Positions 1 through 10,161 are shown, counted from the first letter of the stretch. The stretch: DNA of 64,000 nt from Desulfosporosinus nitroreducens (GCF_023897015.1 NZ_JAMHFY010000002.1:124001-188000), one strand, 5' to 3'. The notes: generated by a model not told the origin, from the sequence alone. Numbers and translations are program-made.

Positions 1-189
1 GCCGATGGCAATAAAAAAAATGCTTCTTAGAAAACCAAGAACTATTAATCATTATGTGTTTATCCTTTAATTAAATTTCATTTATAACGTACTTAGTATA
101 ACAAAAGATGTATATTGTATCAAGGATTGTCTGCAAAGTAACATTGGAAACCAGCTAATAATGTCACATAATGGCAAATAATTGAAAAT

Positions 190-210
190 GAGCCGTAATT
201 AAAACGGCTC
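190..210 (-). terminator. Terminator of the OsmC-family gene
   Basis: A 7-bp stem (GAGCCGT/ACGGCTC) with a 7-nt loop lies 12 bases after the stop codon of the minus-strand gene ending at 222. A T-rich stretch follows in the minus direction. Bases 1-189 are AT-rich, and I see no gene there. Confidence 0.7.
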
Positions 211-221
211 AAATCTTACGC

Positions 222-635
222 TTAAGGGTTAATTTCAATTCGGTATGTGAGATTGGCTGCTTTATCAATCATATTAGCGATACTGCAATATTTTTCCATA
301 GAGAGTTGCACGGCACGATCAAGCTTATCTTTGGGTAGAGACTCCCCCCAGAATTTATAGACAACTTCGATATCTTTAAATACCCGAGGATGATCACTGG
401 CACGTTCCCCCTCTACGGTCGTTTCAAAACGATGGACTTTAACCTTCATCTTGTCAAGAATCGTAACAATATCCATTCCACTGCATCCGGCAATTGTCAT
501 CAACAAGAGTTCCATAGGACTGGTTCCATGTCCCGTTCCTCCAGCTGTTACACTGGCATCCATATTAGTCAAGACTTTAGAACTTCCTTCGCCTTGGAAA
601 TGCATACCCTTTATGTGTTTAACAGATACTTTCAT
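222..635 (-). CDS. OsmC family peroxide/hydroperoxide reductase
   Basis: The 137-residue length and layout fit the OsmC/YhfA family of thiol-dependent peroxidases, which reduce organic hydroperoxides in the cytoplasm. The two family cysteines are visible: C51 in AGCSGMD and C117 in EKYCSIA. The GGTGHGTSPMELLL segment before C51 is typical of the family. An AAAGGAG ribosome binding site sits 8 bases before the ATG. The gene is monocistronic and has its own terminator. Family assignment is firm; the natural substrate cannot be read from the sequence. Confidence 0.9.
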   Translation of the reverse strand: MKVSVKHIKGMHFQGEGSSKVLTNMDASVTAGGTGHGTSPMELLLMTIAGCSGMDIVTILDKMKVKVHRFETTVEGERASDHPRVFKDIEVVYKFWGESLPKDKLDRAVQLSMEKYCSIANMIDKAANLTYRIEINP

Positions 636-694
636 TGACGCAACTCCTTTCAGTAAAACATCAAAGCTTTTGGAGATCCAAATTCTGATTAGTG

Positions 695-1420
695 TTATTT
701 TGCGACAGCGTCAAGTTGCTTTTCTTCCTTACTATACTCCGAATTCTGCAAAATAACCGATTGTGCAGGCAAAGGTGTTTCTAATCTGAGAGGAAATATA
801 AGGAGCATCAAAGATAACCCACCTATAGCAAGCGAAAGATATTGCAACGATAAAATGGAAAACATAACTGATGCCAGTTTAGCAGAGGTACCAATCGCAT
901 AGCTGAACGGCTGAATAAGTTTCAAATTTGCATTCTGTCGTTGATCAAAGGATGCCTCAGAACCAGTACCGTTAAAATTGTGAATCCATACTGGTTTCCC
1001 TTCTAAATCTACGGAATTAATCAGTTCTTTTCCCATCTTATAAAAGGGATCCAACGACGAAAGATAAATAAAACCTTTGGTCGTATATATCTTAAATAAT
1101 TCAACGGTTGAACTAGTCATCCCTGTTTTTTTAGATGTTCTTTCAATTCTTAAAATATCATCCTTACCAATATTCACTGGACCATTATCCGTAATAACCG
1201 AATATAAGCCCCGATCAATTAATTCGATATTTGTCACTTTAACATTTAAGAACCTAACCCCGACCAATGTCATTAGTATAACAAATAGACTTATAAATAT
1301 TATAACTCCCGATATACGTTCACGATCTATCTGTCCTCGTTTAAAAAGCACTATTACACGTCCTTTACTTTTGCTGTACGTATGTACTAGTTTATCAATT
1401 ACTTTATATAGTTTACCCAC
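695..1420 (-). CDS. Membrane protein of unknown function (two membrane segments)
   Basis: This 241-residue protein has a basic N-terminus, a first membrane segment near residues 37-57 (a run like FISLFVILMTLVGV), an extracytoplasmic or soluble middle of about 120 residues, and a second hydrophobic stretch near residues 180-212. The middle holds a lysine- and threonine-rich part but no motif that I recognise. The start is probably GTG at 1420, but no good ribosome binding site precedes it, so the start is uncertain. Neighbours give no functional clue. Confidence 0.6.
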   Translation of the reverse strand: MGKLYKVIDKLVHTYSKSKGRVIVLFKRGQIDRERISGVIIFISLFVILMTLVGVRFLNVKVTNIELIDRGLYSVITDNGPVNIGKDDILRIERTSKKTGMTSSTVELFKIYTTKGFIYLSSLDPFYKMGKELINSVDLEGKPVWIHNFNGTGSEASFDQRQNANLKLIQPFSYAIGTSAKLASVMFSILSLQYLSLAIGGLSLMLLIFPLRLETPLPAQSVILQNSEYSKEEKQLDAVAK

Positions 1421-1556
1421 AAAACTTATTGTACTATAAATAATTTAGTGAAACAAATTAATTTATTATAAACAACGAATAAGGAAAGGCATTTTGCCTC
1501 CCCTTAGACGATGATTATACTATTATCTTGGTTTTTAGACAATCTCTTTTAGGAAT

Positions 1557-2270
1557 TTAATCTGAGCCGAAGTGCTTTCCAAATCTAGTTAACAATTTCA
1601 GGAGATCGTTGGGCGTAAAGGTAAGCGGCATATTACTTTTAGTCAATGTGTTCGCTTTTACCAGAGGCTTTGCACCTGTTGTTTCGGGTGGGACAACTGC
1701 TCTAACAAAAATCGTAGCTAACAGTCCCACGATTAGGAGCGGAAGTGCTCCTCGAAGGCCAGGAAAGGTGAGTATCGGAAGAATAATCTCATTAGCAGGC
1801 GTAAAGGGCTTATTCGAAAAGTTTGCAATGAGAAATAATGCAAGGACTATTGGGGCTTCGGGGCTTTCGGGAGTTATGAAGCCTCTATCTCCTAATTCAA
1901 CAGCAGCTTCAGTATCTGAATTAATAAGTCTATTTCTTTCATTAGGTAAACTGTTTAAGTTTAAAGAAGAATTCGCTCCGTTGGTCATCCATCTCAAGAA
2001 GTCCTGAAGCTCAGAAAGAGGTAACTGTACTGTTTGTTCATTCTTCGAGTCAAGAATAGGAATGCTTTTAACACCGAAAAAGTGGTGAGCGATTAAGAGG
2101 ATAAGTTGAGCCCCAATTAAAACAGCGGCGGATTCAAACACTTCTCCAGTTAAGAGTGGTTGAGCAAATATTATTGTTGAACTTCCTGCGACTGAACTGA
2201 TGGGAGCAAGAAGTTCGATTCCCAGCAGCATAGGTTCTCCGCAAAGGTTATCTGGCTGATTGCCGGACAT
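1557..2270 (-). CDS. Hypothetical membrane-associated protein
   Basis: This 237-residue protein is not one I recognise. A strong GGAGGGG ribosome binding site precedes the ATG. Hydrophobic stretches occur near residues 15-65 and near residues 140-190 (PLLIVGLLATIFVRAVV), separated by a polar, asparagine-rich linker of about 60 residues. The C-terminal 45 residues are basic. The opposite strand also carries an open frame over the middle of this gene (1609-2007), but without a comparable ribosome binding site. I therefore prefer the minus-strand reading. Confidence 0.5.
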   Translation of the reverse strand: MSGNQPDNLCGEPMLLGIELLAPISSVAGSSTIIFAQPLLTGEVFESAAVLIGAQLILLIAHHFFGVKSIPILDSKNEQTVQLPLSELQDFLRWMTNGANSSLNLNSLPNERNRLINSDTEAAVELGDRGFITPESPEAPIVLALFLIANFSNKPFTPANEIILPILTFPGLRGALPLLIVGLLATIFVRAVVPPETTGAKPLVKANTLTKSNMPLTFTPNDLLKLLTRFGKHFGSD

Positions 2271-2358
2271 TTCTTCCCCTCCCTCAATACAATATATGGG
2301 TAGGAGAGGCTTCGTGTACCTATTAGATTGATTGGAAAATTAGTCTCATTTACATAGC

Positions 2359-3090
2359 TTAAGTAATTGTTGGGCGGTTTTTACGTCGGAAGGCTAAATA
2401 ATCCAGCACTCGATCTGGCGAGGTATTCATAACTTGCTCCTCCTTAATTCCTGCCTCTTCTACTAAAGCGAGGGCATGGCTAAATTCTCCGACACGATCA
2501 GTAAAGTGAGCATCGCTACCTAAAATGATCGGCCCTTTAAATTGAGCCATGTAACGGGCAAAACGTCGACAATTTCCCCAGGCGCCCCTCTTTTCGCTTG
2601 ACAGCGAACTGTTATTAATTTCGACTGGGATATTTAATTGTGCAGACATATGAGCAATCCGTTCCAGATCCAATTCGAATTCTGGTCGTCCCGGGTGAAC
2701 CATCATATCTGTAAAAGGATTTTTCATGGCTTTAATATAGGCCTCTGTATTTTGTTCAGAAGTTCCTCCAGGGTAACAAATAACATGAAGTCCGACCAGA
2801 ACGAGTTTCATATTGGCTAGATAATGTATTGGGATATCTAATTCTCCTTCATAGTTTGTTATATTTGCTTCAACTCCAGGTAAGATTTTGACTCCATGCA
2901 ACTCTTCTGGAATAATCGCTAAGTTCCCAAAATGATAGAGGTTTGGTGCGCCCGGCATTGAAGGTCCATGGTCAGTCATACCAAGTAACTTGATACCTTT
3001 ACGAGAGGCTGCAAGAGCATTTTCGGGAAGAGTACTATAGGCGTGTCCACTTGCAACCGTATGCGTATGTAAATCAACTCTTATTTCCAT
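2359..3090 (-). CDS. PHP-domain phosphatase, YcdX type
   Basis: This PHP-family metal-dependent phosphoesterase has 243 residues when read from the ATG 6 bases after GAGGTGG. The N-terminal DLHTHTVASGH motif supplies metal-binding histidines. Further family motifs are MTDHGP, GVEANI, HPGRPEF and GSDAHF, in the usual order for the single-domain YcdX group. Members hydrolyse phosphate esters and bind several zinc or manganese ions; the physiological substrate is unknown. A GTG three codons upstream is also possible. The gene appears to be monocistronic. Confidence 0.87.
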   Translation of the reverse strand: MEIRVDLHTHTVASGHAYSTLPENALAASRKGIKLLGMTDHGPSMPGAPNLYHFGNLAIIPEELHGVKILPGVEANITNYEGELDIPIHYLANMKLVLVGLHVICYPGGTSEQNTEAYIKAMKNPFTDMMVHPGRPEFELDLERIAHMSAQLNIPVEINNSSLSSEKRGAWGNCRRFARYMAQFKGPIILGSDAHFTDRVGEFSHALALVEEAGIKEEQVMNTSPDRVLDYLAFRRKNRPTIT

Positions 3091-3138
3091 TTTATCCACC
3101 TCACTTAAAGTTATTATATCCCTAAATGAAGTAAAAAC

Positions 3139-3169
3139 AAAAATAAGTGCTTAGACAGCACTTATTTTT
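3139..3169 (-). terminator. Terminator after the anchored protein gene
   Basis: Perfect 13-bp arms (AAAAATAAGTGCT and its complement) flank a 5-nt loop. A T-run follows on either strand. It lies 9 bases beyond the stop of the minus-strand gene at 3178-3756. Confidence 0.8.
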
Positions 3170-3177
3170 ATGGGAAT

Positions 3178-3756
3178 TTACTGTTTTTTCACAGTCGAGG
3201 GAACCTTTACTGTTGTATCTACATTGAAGCGAAAACTTGCTTCTGTTGCTTGTTCTACTCCCCCTTCAGGATTAGGATTAACTCTCAATGTAATCAAATG
3301 CTGTCCATCTGTGGCACTTTTACCCAATGCATCACCCAAAACATTAATTTGTCGAAATGCAATACGAGCAGTAGCACCTGGTTCTAATGTTTCTAAACTT
3401 CCGGGTGAAGTAACTTTTTTGCTGTCATTTCCAATTAAACTCACTTGTAATTCCACGGGTACATTCGTCATTTTTTTAGCAGTCATGTTCTGTACCGTAA
3501 CAATTAGGTCAAAGGTTTTAGTTGTAATCACCTGTGCGCCTTTTATAGTTACGCTTCCGTAAGTGAGATCCTTAACGATTGAAGCCGGCTCGACAGTAAC
3601 CCCAATCATTTTAATTTCAGGTGCAGCCATGTTCTTCGCTACATTTTCGTTCTTATTTTCCCAAAGGGAAAATCCTGCATACCCAATAAGACAAATAACA
3701 AAAACACTGGCGACCATGGCAATGTATTTACGGTTAATTGTAATGATTTTAGCCAT
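3178..3756 (-). CDS. Membrane-anchored extracytoplasmic protein of unknown function
   Basis: This 192-residue protein has a short basic N-terminus, one membrane anchor near residues 12-31 (AMVASVFVICLIGYAGF), and an outside domain of about 150 residues. The outside part (TFDLIVTVQNMTAKKMTNVP and following) alternates hydrophobic residues and contains a GSLETLEPGATARI-like stretch. That pattern resembles Ig-like CARDB or FxLYD domains, which is inference from pattern only. No catalytic motif is visible. It has its own terminator and lies after, but not overlapping, the primosome pair. Confidence 0.65.
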   Translation of the reverse strand: MAKIITINRKYIAMVASVFVICLIGYAGFSLWENKNENVAKNMAAPEIKMIGVTVEPASIVKDLTYGSVTIKGAQVITTKTFDLIVTVQNMTAKKMTNVPVELQVSLIGNDSKKVTSPGSLETLEPGATARIAFRQINVLGDALGKSATDGQHLITLRVNPNPEGGVEQATEASFRFNVDTTVKVPSTVKKQ

Positions 3757-3796
3757 AGCAGAAAACCTCCTATTAATTTTTATTCACTCTTTTAAA

Positions 3797-3834
3797 AAAC
3801 CTATGCACGTCCGTGTGAGGACATGCATAGGTTT
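3797..3834 (-). terminator. Terminator of the dnaD-dnaC-like operon
   Basis: Arms of 16 nt (AAACCTATGCACGTCC pairing with GGACATGCATAGGTTT, one mismatch) enclose a 6-nt loop. Six T follow on the minus strand. The hairpin lies 76 bases after the stop at 3910. Confidence 0.8.
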
Positions 3835-3909
3835 AGAAAAATATTTTAAAAATTTTCGGAGTCAGATTATATTTACCCGATTTCCTTTTTCTATATTGAG
3901 GCCGTTTGA

Positions 3910-4719
3910 CTAAATTTTACCTTCCCGTTCCTGATAAATCTGAAGACGAATATCCTTTTCCACCGTTAATCGGAAAATTCGCGAAGACTGAATTATGCGT
4001 GATGTAGTGCGTATACCAATATAATCTTCCATTTCATCGAGAGAAAGATTGGACGTAATAACTGTAGGGAGTTGCTCATTTAGGCGATAATTAATAATTG
4101 AGTAGAGTCTGTTTCTTGTCCAATCTGTATAATTGTGCGCTCCTAAATCATCAAGGATTAAGATTGGCACAGATCGGGCTGTATCTAATAAATCAAGTTC
4201 GTTAAGTTCCGATTTGTAGGTTGCTCTCAATTCATCCAAGAGGTCGGGAACAACAAGAAAAAGTACCTTTAACTGAGACTCCATAAGTTCATTAGCTATG
4301 GAAGCAGCAAGATACGTTTTTCCTGAGCCAACGGGCCCAGTAAACAATAGTCCGAGACCATAAGGAGTGCGCAGACAATCATCAACGAAGCTTTTAGCTG
4401 CCTTTAAGGCCCTAACTGCTCCGTCACGATGTATATCTGTCATGTCATCGGAATAATAATCAAATCGAAACTTTTCCAATCTGCAGTTCATCAACTCTCT
4501 AGAGATACGGGCATGGCGAAATTGATTTTCGATTTTCCTCGATTGCATACAACTGCAGGGATAGGCAATATCTCCTTCAAGAACAATCCCTCGATCATCA
4601 CAAATAGAGCACCCAGACTTATCGTTGGAATTGGGATAATCAATAACAGGCTTGGGGTTAGTACTATTTGTTTTTGTTTTTAAGATATTACTTTTCAAAA
4701 TATCATTTACACTTTTCAT
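3910..4719 (-). CDS. DnaC/DnaI-like helicase-loader ATPase
   Basis: The 269-residue AAA+ ATPase has a Walker A motif GPVGSGKT near residues 128-135 and a Walker B motif ILILDDLGAH near 187-196. The N-terminal part carries cysteines in CSICDD and PCSC (C37, C40, C55, C57), consistent with the zinc site found in DnaC/DnaI proteins. The family loads the replicative helicase onto DNA during primosome assembly. The gene follows the DnaD-like gene by 41 bases in the same direction, the usual pairing for replication restart in Firmicutes. A phage origin is possible, but no phage genes are nearby. Confidence 0.85.
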   Translation of the reverse strand: MKSVNDILKSNILKTKTNSTNPKPVIDYPNSNDKSGCSICDDRGIVLEGDIAYPCSCMQSRKIENQFRHARISRELMNCRLEKFRFDYYSDDMTDIHRDGAVRALKAAKSFVDDCLRTPYGLGLLFTGPVGSGKTYLAASIANELMESQLKVLFLVVPDLLDELRATYKSELNELDLLDTARSVPILILDDLGAHNYTDWTRNRLYSIINYRLNEQLPTVITSNLSLDEMEDYIGIRTTSRIIQSSRIFRLTVEKDIRLQIYQEREGKI

Positions 4720-4760
4720 TTTGGATAACCTCCTCTAAAATCCAGACGTATCCAAACAAT

Positions 4761-5537
4761 TTAAAGATAGAAATTTTCATATTTATTGGATGTTGTTTTT
4801 GACCCTTTATTCTTTGGTTTTGTGGTCTTCTTTTCTTGACGAGATTGAAAATTAGCATCTTCAGCTTCGATTTCTGCACGTGTACGCAGTCCCTTTTTTT
4901 CCCATTCTCTAAGTATTGAATCTAAATAACGGAAATTTCGGATACCTGCACTAACCCCTCTTCTTAATGCCTCAATAATAAGTTCTTCAGTAAAATGAGA
5001 AGATAGCCATCGATCTAGATTTTCACACTCCAGACGTGTGAGCAACCGACCTAGTTCTTGCTCAAAAGTCTGAACTAAATTCTCCATTGCCGGATTTGTT
5101 GGATTGGGTAAAGGTGTGATATTTGGAGAGACTTGATTTTGTTTTAGGACTCGTTCTTCTTCCAATTGTTGAGAACGTTCAATGGCCCAAAGCTCGGCTA
5201 GTTCATCGATCAGCCCAACAAAACTATAACTATTTCCCCACTTAAGTTCAACTGGATTCCAATACCTTTCGATGGTCAAGAGTTTTCGCTCTACCAAACC
5301 GCCCAAATCTTCTTCTATATTCGAAGATGAAGCATTCATACGCCCAGCTAAAGTGGCAATTGAAGGATATGGATTTGATTCAGATTCGCATAGAATTTGA
5401 ATTATCACCATCATCTCATGATCACTGATTCCAATTTTAGTATAGTGAGTCAACAGGTATTTTGGAATTGAAACAACTCCGGAAAAGAAAAGAGCTTGTG
5501 TAAAGCTCCCATAAACGTTTACTTTATTCATTGGCAT
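4761..5537 (-). CDS. DnaD-domain primosome protein
   Basis: This 258-residue protein has an N-terminal winged-helix-like part (about residues 15-110, with KYLLTHYTKIGISDHEMMV) and a C-terminal DnaD/DnaB2 domain (about 155-225). The latter includes the conserved YLDSILREWEKKG signature. DnaD proteins bridge DnaA or PriA to the helicase loader. The C-terminal tail is rich in lysine and threonine. It is the first gene of a two-gene unit with the DnaC-like loader. Start assignment is fair; another ATG lies two codons downstream. Confidence 0.88.
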   Translation of the reverse strand: MPMNKVNVYGSFTQALFFSGVVSIPKYLLTHYTKIGISDHEMMVIIQILCESESNPYPSIATLAGRMNASSSNIEEDLGGLVERKLLTIERYWNPVELKWGNSYSFVGLIDELAELWAIERSQQLEEERVLKQNQVSPNITPLPNPTNPAMENLVQTFEQELGRLLTRLECENLDRWLSSHFTEELIIEALRRGVSAGIRNFRYLDSILREWEKKGLRTRAEIEAEDANFQSRQEKKTTKPKNKGSKTTSNKYENFYL

Positions 5538-5747
5538 TCATCTCCCCATGTACCGGTCACAGAATTATCTATAAAAATTATTCTCCTATATCAGACATTA
5601 TCCTTATTAAAACCTGCAGAGAAAGGATATTTTTTCTATTACATACAAATTAGAACAAAAAGCTTTTATCGTACTTGCCATATTATGGAAGGAGTATGAG
5701 GCTCTTTTGGCGTATATATTATGAAACGAAAAGGAGGATAACGAAAT

Positions 5748-6338
5748 ATGGATTTTAGAAAAGAACTTATTCAAATAGTCGAGAAATCAGGATCTCTCTC
5801 AGCTTGGGGGATTAAGCATTGCTTCAGGGTCTATCACTTGTCAAAAGAACTTTCCAGTCATCTTAGCTTAGATGATGAGGTTCTTTATACAGCTGCAATG
5901 TTACATGATACAGGTAAATATCCTGTCTATGCCCTTAAAAACATTGATCATGCCTTACGCTCAAAAGGGGTATCGGCAAACCTTCTGCAACAAATGATGT
6001 TCTCATCCGATAAACTGCCCCTTGTTTTAGACGCTGTTGAAAATCACATGTATTACTCGGAACCAGGACGGAGTGATGAAGCAGTTTATTTAAGAGAAGC
6101 AGATATTCTGGATAATATGGGTAATATTGGCTTGATGCGTCTATTTAGTCTCGTAGGGCAGGACGAACTAATACAGACTCCTGAAGACGCTATAGACCGC
6201 GCACGCCTTTTTGCGGATGCTCTTCCTGACAAAGTAGTCACTAAAGCAGGAAAGCGTTTAGCAATTAAGCGACGTGAAGAAAGCCTTCGCTTCCTTGCAG
6301 GTATAAAACGTCAAACCTTAGAATATGCGTGGCTGTAA
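5748..6338 (+). CDS. HD-domain phosphohydrolase
   Basis: The 196-residue protein has the HD-domain metal ligands: H24 in the first helix, the HD pair at residues 53-54 (AAMLHDTGKYP), and later histidines in IDHALRSKG and VENHMYYS. HD hydrolases act on nucleotides or phosphorylated small molecules; the substrate here is unknown. AAAGGAGG lies 8 bases before the ATG. The gene stands alone and converges with the RNA nuclease gene, whose stop codon lies only 10 bases away. Confidence 0.82.
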   Translation: MDFRKELIQIVEKSGSLSAWGIKHCFRVYHLSKELSSHLSLDDEVLYTAAMLHDTGKYPVYALKNIDHALRSKGVSANLLQQMMFSSDKLPLVLDAVENHMYYSEPGRSDEAVYLREADILDNMGNIGLMRLFSLVGQDELIQTPEDAIDRARLFADALPDKVVTKAGKRLAIKRREESLRFLAGIKRQTLEYAWL

Positions 6339-6348
6339 TTTTTAAAGT

Positions 6349-8073
6349 TTAACGCCTAGTTTTTCGTTCCTGTTCTTCAAGCCATCGTGTTATGCTGTCG
6401 AGTAGGTTAACGACCCGCTCAAAATCACGGGTTCTTTGACCCTCATCGATAAGGCTTTTAAGGTGATGTCGTAATCGTATATATGCTCTATTAACTTGTG
6501 AGCGTGATATTTTAGATGCCGATGTCTTAGATCGCTTATAAGAAGGTGCAGCAGGTATTGCAATATTCCTAAGAACCTTCTCTGTGGAAACCTCATTGCC
6601 ATCCTCAACCTTAATCCCTTTAGACAACCAAACTTTTTCAGGAGCATGCTGTAGAACTTGTTCTTGAGTAAATTCTATAGTTTCTCCAAGCTGGGGTATA
6701 AGAGGCGTTTTTGCGAACACTTCTAAAACTTTATCAGAAAAACTAGTCTGAGATTCTAACTCTCCGTGCACAAGAATAATTTGCTCTGCTTTTTTCCCCA
6801 GCAGAGAGAGCCAATGAATAAGTTCAGCCTGATCTGCATGAGCCGAAAATCCGTCCATGTGACTAATCTGTGCATTGACTGCGACTTTCTCCCCGTGTAT
6901 GGTTACAGTCTCAACACCATCTGAGAGAATTCGGCCCAATGTTCCTTGGGCCTGATATCCTACAAATAGAATTGTAGCATTTCTTCGCCATAGATTATGT
7001 TTCAGATGATGTTTAATTCGACCAGCATCAGCCATGCCGCTGGCAGCAATAATTATCGCTCCACCTTCAATTGAATTAAGAGCCATAGAATCCTGAGCTG
7101 TTTGACTAAAATGAACATTAGTCATATTTAGAGGATTATTTCCAGTTCTAATCAGTTCCTTAGTGATAGAATCAAAATTGTCTGTGTTTTCTTGGAAAAT
7201 CTTCGTAGCTGCAATAGCCAAAGGGCTGTCAATATAAATGGGCAATATTGGTATGCGATGTTCATTCTGTAGTTTTTGAAGGTAAAAAAGAAGGTCTTGA
7301 GTTCGTTCAATGGCAAAAGCAGGGATAACCAAATTTCCGCCAGCTTTGTATGTCTCAGTAATAATTTTAGCAAGTTGTTCATAACGGTCAATTTTGTTGC
7401 CCTCATTGCTTTCGGAATGGAGACGATTTCCATAAGTCGTTTCCATAACCACGATATCTGCCACACTTAATATGCTTGGATCTTGAATGTAGGGTTGGTT
7501 AACATTCCCTATATCACCTGAAAATACAATCGTTTTATGATAGTCAGATTCTTTGACGTGAAGAACTGCATGCGCTGAACCAAGTATATGACCGGCATCG
7601 AAGAATTCAAAGGAAATAGTCGGCACAAGGTCTACAATATCCTTGTAGGATACGGCTCGAAAGTATTGAATGGTATCGAGTGCATCCTGAACTGTATATA
7701 TTGGAACCAGGGGTTCGATCCCTGCTCTATTTCGCTTTCGATTTTTACGTTCCACTTCCATTTCTTGTATATGCCCACTGTCAGGAAGCATTATTGAACA
7801 TAATTTAATTGTCTCAGGTGTAGCCCAGATTGGACCCTTAAAACCAGCTTTAATAAGTTTAGGTAACATTCCAGAGTGGTCAGTATGAGCATGTGTCAAA
7901 ATAACAGCGTCAAGACTTGCTGGATTATAGGGGAATTCTCCATAATTTAACTCTTTGAGTGCCTTGGAACCCTGAAACATTCCACAATCAATTAAAATGC
8001 GTGATTTCCCTGATTCGACTAGAAAAGAAGATCCTGTGACAACCTGTGCTGCCCCCAAAAAGCTAATTTTCAT
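6349..8073 (-). CDS. MBL-fold/beta-CASP RNA-processing nuclease
   Basis: The 574-residue protein has the metallo-beta-lactamase motif HAHTDHSG at residues 61-68, then DAGHILGSA and SGDIGN, and the beta-CASP motifs in [17 protein letters not shown] and ILVHGE. This is the CPSF-73-like group of RNA-cleaving metallohydrolases. The core ends near residue 455. The last 120 residues are basic and unlike the catalytic part, perhaps an RNA-binding or dimerisation tail. The start was placed at the ATG after GGAGG; a TTG codon directly upstream is less likely. Confidence 0.88.
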   Translation of the reverse strand: MKISFLGAAQVVTGSSFLVESGKSRILIDCGMFQGSKALKELNYGEFPYNPASLDAVILTHAHTDHSGMLPKLIKAGFKGPIWATPETIKLCSIMLPDSGHIQEMEVERKNRKRNRAGIEPLVPIYTVQDALDTIQYFRAVSYKDIVDLVPTISFEFFDAGHILGSAHAVLHVKESDYHKTIVFSGDIGNVNQPYIQDPSILSVADIVVMETTYGNRLHSESNEGNKIDRYEQLAKIITETYKAGGNLVIPAFAIERTQDLLFYLQKLQNEHRIPILPIYIDSPLAIAATKIFQENTDNFDSITKELIRTGNNPLNMTNVHFSQTAQDSMALNSIEGGAIIIAASGMADAGRIKHHLKHNLWRRNATILFVGYQAQGTLGRILSDGVETVTIHGEKVAVNAQISHMDGFSAHADQAELIHWLSLLGKKAEQIILVHGELESQTSFSDKVLEVFAKTPLIPQLGETIEFTQEQVLQHAPEKVWLSKGIKVEDGNEVSTEKVLRNIAIPAAPSYKRSKTSASKISRSQVNRAYIRLRHHLKSLIDEGQRTRDFERVVNLLDSITRWLEEQERKTRR

Positions 8074-8266
8074 CAATCAATCCTCCAAAAATAGCGCCTC
8101 ATTGCTTTTCCTTTCAGAATATTATTCTGTGAAGAATAGCATTTTGGACGCTTTACTTTAACAATGCTATTTATAGTTTTCAATCATATACTGCTAACTT
8201 ACATATCTCTACTTATTCTACCTGTTTATTCTAGGTTTAGCAATGACCATAATAAACTGTTGCTTT

Positions 8267-8905
8267 CTAATCAAGCTGAAAGAAATTCAGTTTAACAGCC
8301 TTTAGGGCAGCTTGCGTCCGATCTTCAACAGCTAGTTTACGATAAATGCTCGATAAATGATTCTTTACTGTTTTTTCACTAATAAATAAAGAGGTCCCAA
8401 TCTCACGATTGGAAGACCCTTTCACAACATAATGCAGAATTTCCATCTCCCGATCACTTAGACCGCATGTATCTTTCAAAGGGCTCGGTTGGCTCAACTG
8501 ATCAAGCAGTTTCCCCGTTACAGATGGAGATAAGATTGGTTCTCCGGAATAAACCTTGCGAATTGATTCAATCAGGGTTTTAGAATCTACATCTTTAAGT
8601 AAGTAACCTGCTACACCAATTTGCAGAACCTGGAAAACCTTTTCATCGGAATCATCAACAGTTAGCACTAAGATGCCAACGTTTGGACATTCACGACGAA
8701 TTACCCGACCTGCTTCTAGTCCATTAACCCCAGGCATATTTAAATCCATTAATAAAATATCAAATTTCATTGTCCGCGCTACATTGATGGCACCTTGACC
8801 ATCTCCCACTTCTGCAACGACTTCAATCCCATCTTCAAATTCTAAAATGCGACGAAGCCCTTCTCTTAATAAGGGATGATCATCTGCAATTACAATTCTT
8901 ATCAA
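8267..8905 (-). CDS. NarL/DegU-family response regulator
   Basis: The 212-residue protein has an N-terminal receiver domain with phosphoacceptor D54 (LLMDLNMPG) and an acidic pair near residue 8. A C-terminal LuxR-type helix-turn-helix (about residues 145-205, SDREMEILHYVVKGSSNREI) binds DNA. Its start overlaps the stop of the histidine kinase gene by 4 bases, so the two are translationally coupled and form one two-component pair. The signal and target genes are not shown by the sequence. Confidence 0.92.
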   Translation of the reverse strand: MIRIVIADDHPLLREGLRRILEFEDGIEVVAEVGDGQGAINVARTMKFDILLMDLNMPGVNGLEAGRVIRRECPNVGILVLTVDDSDEKVFQVLQIGVAGYLLKDVDSKTLIESIRKVYSGEPILSPSVTGKLLDQLSQPSPLKDTCGLSDREMEILHYVVKGSSNREIGTSLFISEKTVKNHLSSIYRKLAVEDRTQAALKAVKLNFFQLD

Positions 8906-10044
8906 GTTGTCGTTCCTCCCTCTTGGTTCGATGGAATTGACAGTTCAATCGTTGTCCCTTTTCCAATAGTTGATTGTATCGAAAAACACCCTGAAAACAT
9001 TTCAACTCGTTCCCGCATTCCCACAAGTCCAAAATGTTCCCCAGGAGAATTCATGGCTGTATTTACTTCAAAGCCTTTCCCATAATCACGTATTGTGGCG
9101 ATCGTCCATTCATCTTTATAAGTTAAACAAATCTCTACTTTAGCAGTCTGTGCATGTTTAGCGACATTCGTCATTCCCTCTTGAACTAATCTAAAGAGAG
9201 CAACTTCCATGGCTGGAAGAAGCCGCCTTTCTCTTCCTTCGATACGCAAATCACAGTTAATTCTATAGTTATCTTGAAAATTATCCAGGTATTTTGAGAT
9301 TGCAGGGACAATTCCTAAATCATCCAATGCCATTGGCCTAAGATCGAAAATTATCCTGCGAATGTCTTGCAAGTTAGCACGAACTAAATTCTTAAGGTCT
9401 TGAAGTTCGGACTTGGCCCGACTAGTATCTAATTCTAGTAATTTTTCGGCAATTTCTAAGCGTAAGACAATATTAGCAAGCGTTTGAGCAGGACCATCAT
9501 GGATTTCCCTCGCTACACGGCGACGTTCCTCCTCTTGAGCTTTAATAACACGCAGACCCATCTCTAGCCGTTGCTCGTGACTCTGAGTTTGAAGGGCCTC
9601 AACAACGCCACCTTGCAGTAAGCTGATTGCCATGCTGACCTGAGTCATAAGGTTTTGGGCACGTTCAATTGTTACTTCCATTTGAGTAAGAGATCTTTCA
9701 AGATCGTCGCGCCGCTTACGCAACTGAATTTCTTTTTGTTGCAAAAGTTGCAATTTAACTTGGGCATCTTTTGCTTCCGCATACGTCTTCATCATTTCTT
9801 CTTGAGTATGTTCTTGATACGCTCGATTTACCTCCATTAGATTTTGGCGCATGCGTCGTTCCACTTTTTCTTGAAAATCAACTTGTAAAATAATTTCTTC
9901 AATATCTGATTTAAGTTGAGAGAGTTCATTAACAAGCCGATGAGTCTCAGTTCGAGATGTTTCAGCTATTAAAAATATTTCTTCTTTTCCTGATTCGATA
10001 GCCTTCAAAGTATTTTTCAATATTTCTCCCAACTGATCAGACAA
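8902..10044 (-). CDS. DegS-like sensor histidine kinase (HisKA_3)
   Basis: The 380-residue kinase has no membrane segment, so it is cytoplasmic. Residues 1-150 are a long coiled coil of DegS sensor type. The HisKA_3 phosphoacceptor H182 lies in EEERRRVAREIHDGPAQ, and the C-terminal HATPase domain shows GMRERVEMFSG and GKGTTIELSIP. It is the partner of the overlapping response regulator. In Bacillus the DegS/DegU pair controls exoenzymes and motility; the role here cannot be inferred. Confidence 0.92.
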   Translation of the reverse strand: MSDQLGEILKNTLKAIESGKEEIFLIAETSRTETHRLVNELSQLKSDIEEIILQVDFQEKVERRMRQNLMEVNRAYQEHTQEEMMKTYAEAKDAQVKLQLLQQKEIQLRKRRDDLERSLTQMEVTIERAQNLMTQVSMAISLLQGGVVEALQTQSHEQRLEMGLRVIKAQEEERRRVAREIHDGPAQTLANIVLRLEIAEKLLELDTSRAKSELQDLKNLVRANLQDIRRIIFDLRPMALDDLGIVPAISKYLDNFQDNYRINCDLRIEGRERRLLPAMEVALFRLVQEGMTNVAKHAQTAKVEICLTYKDEWTIATIRDYGKGFEVNTAMNSPGEHFGLVGMRERVEMFSGCFSIQSTIGKGTTIELSIPSNQEGGTTT

Positions 10045-10161
10045 AATTATTCCTCATTTCAATAATATTAAACATTAACTTGCACTTCTATATTGTTTTA
10101 TTCGACATAGAAACAGTATTTCCTACTTCTAAGCAAGAAAAATTAGATAACTTATCCCCCA

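Noticed and set aside
1609-2007. 132-codon plus-strand frame
   Set aside because: It is antisense to the gene at 1557-2270, which has the stronger ribosome binding site. The plus frame lacks one.
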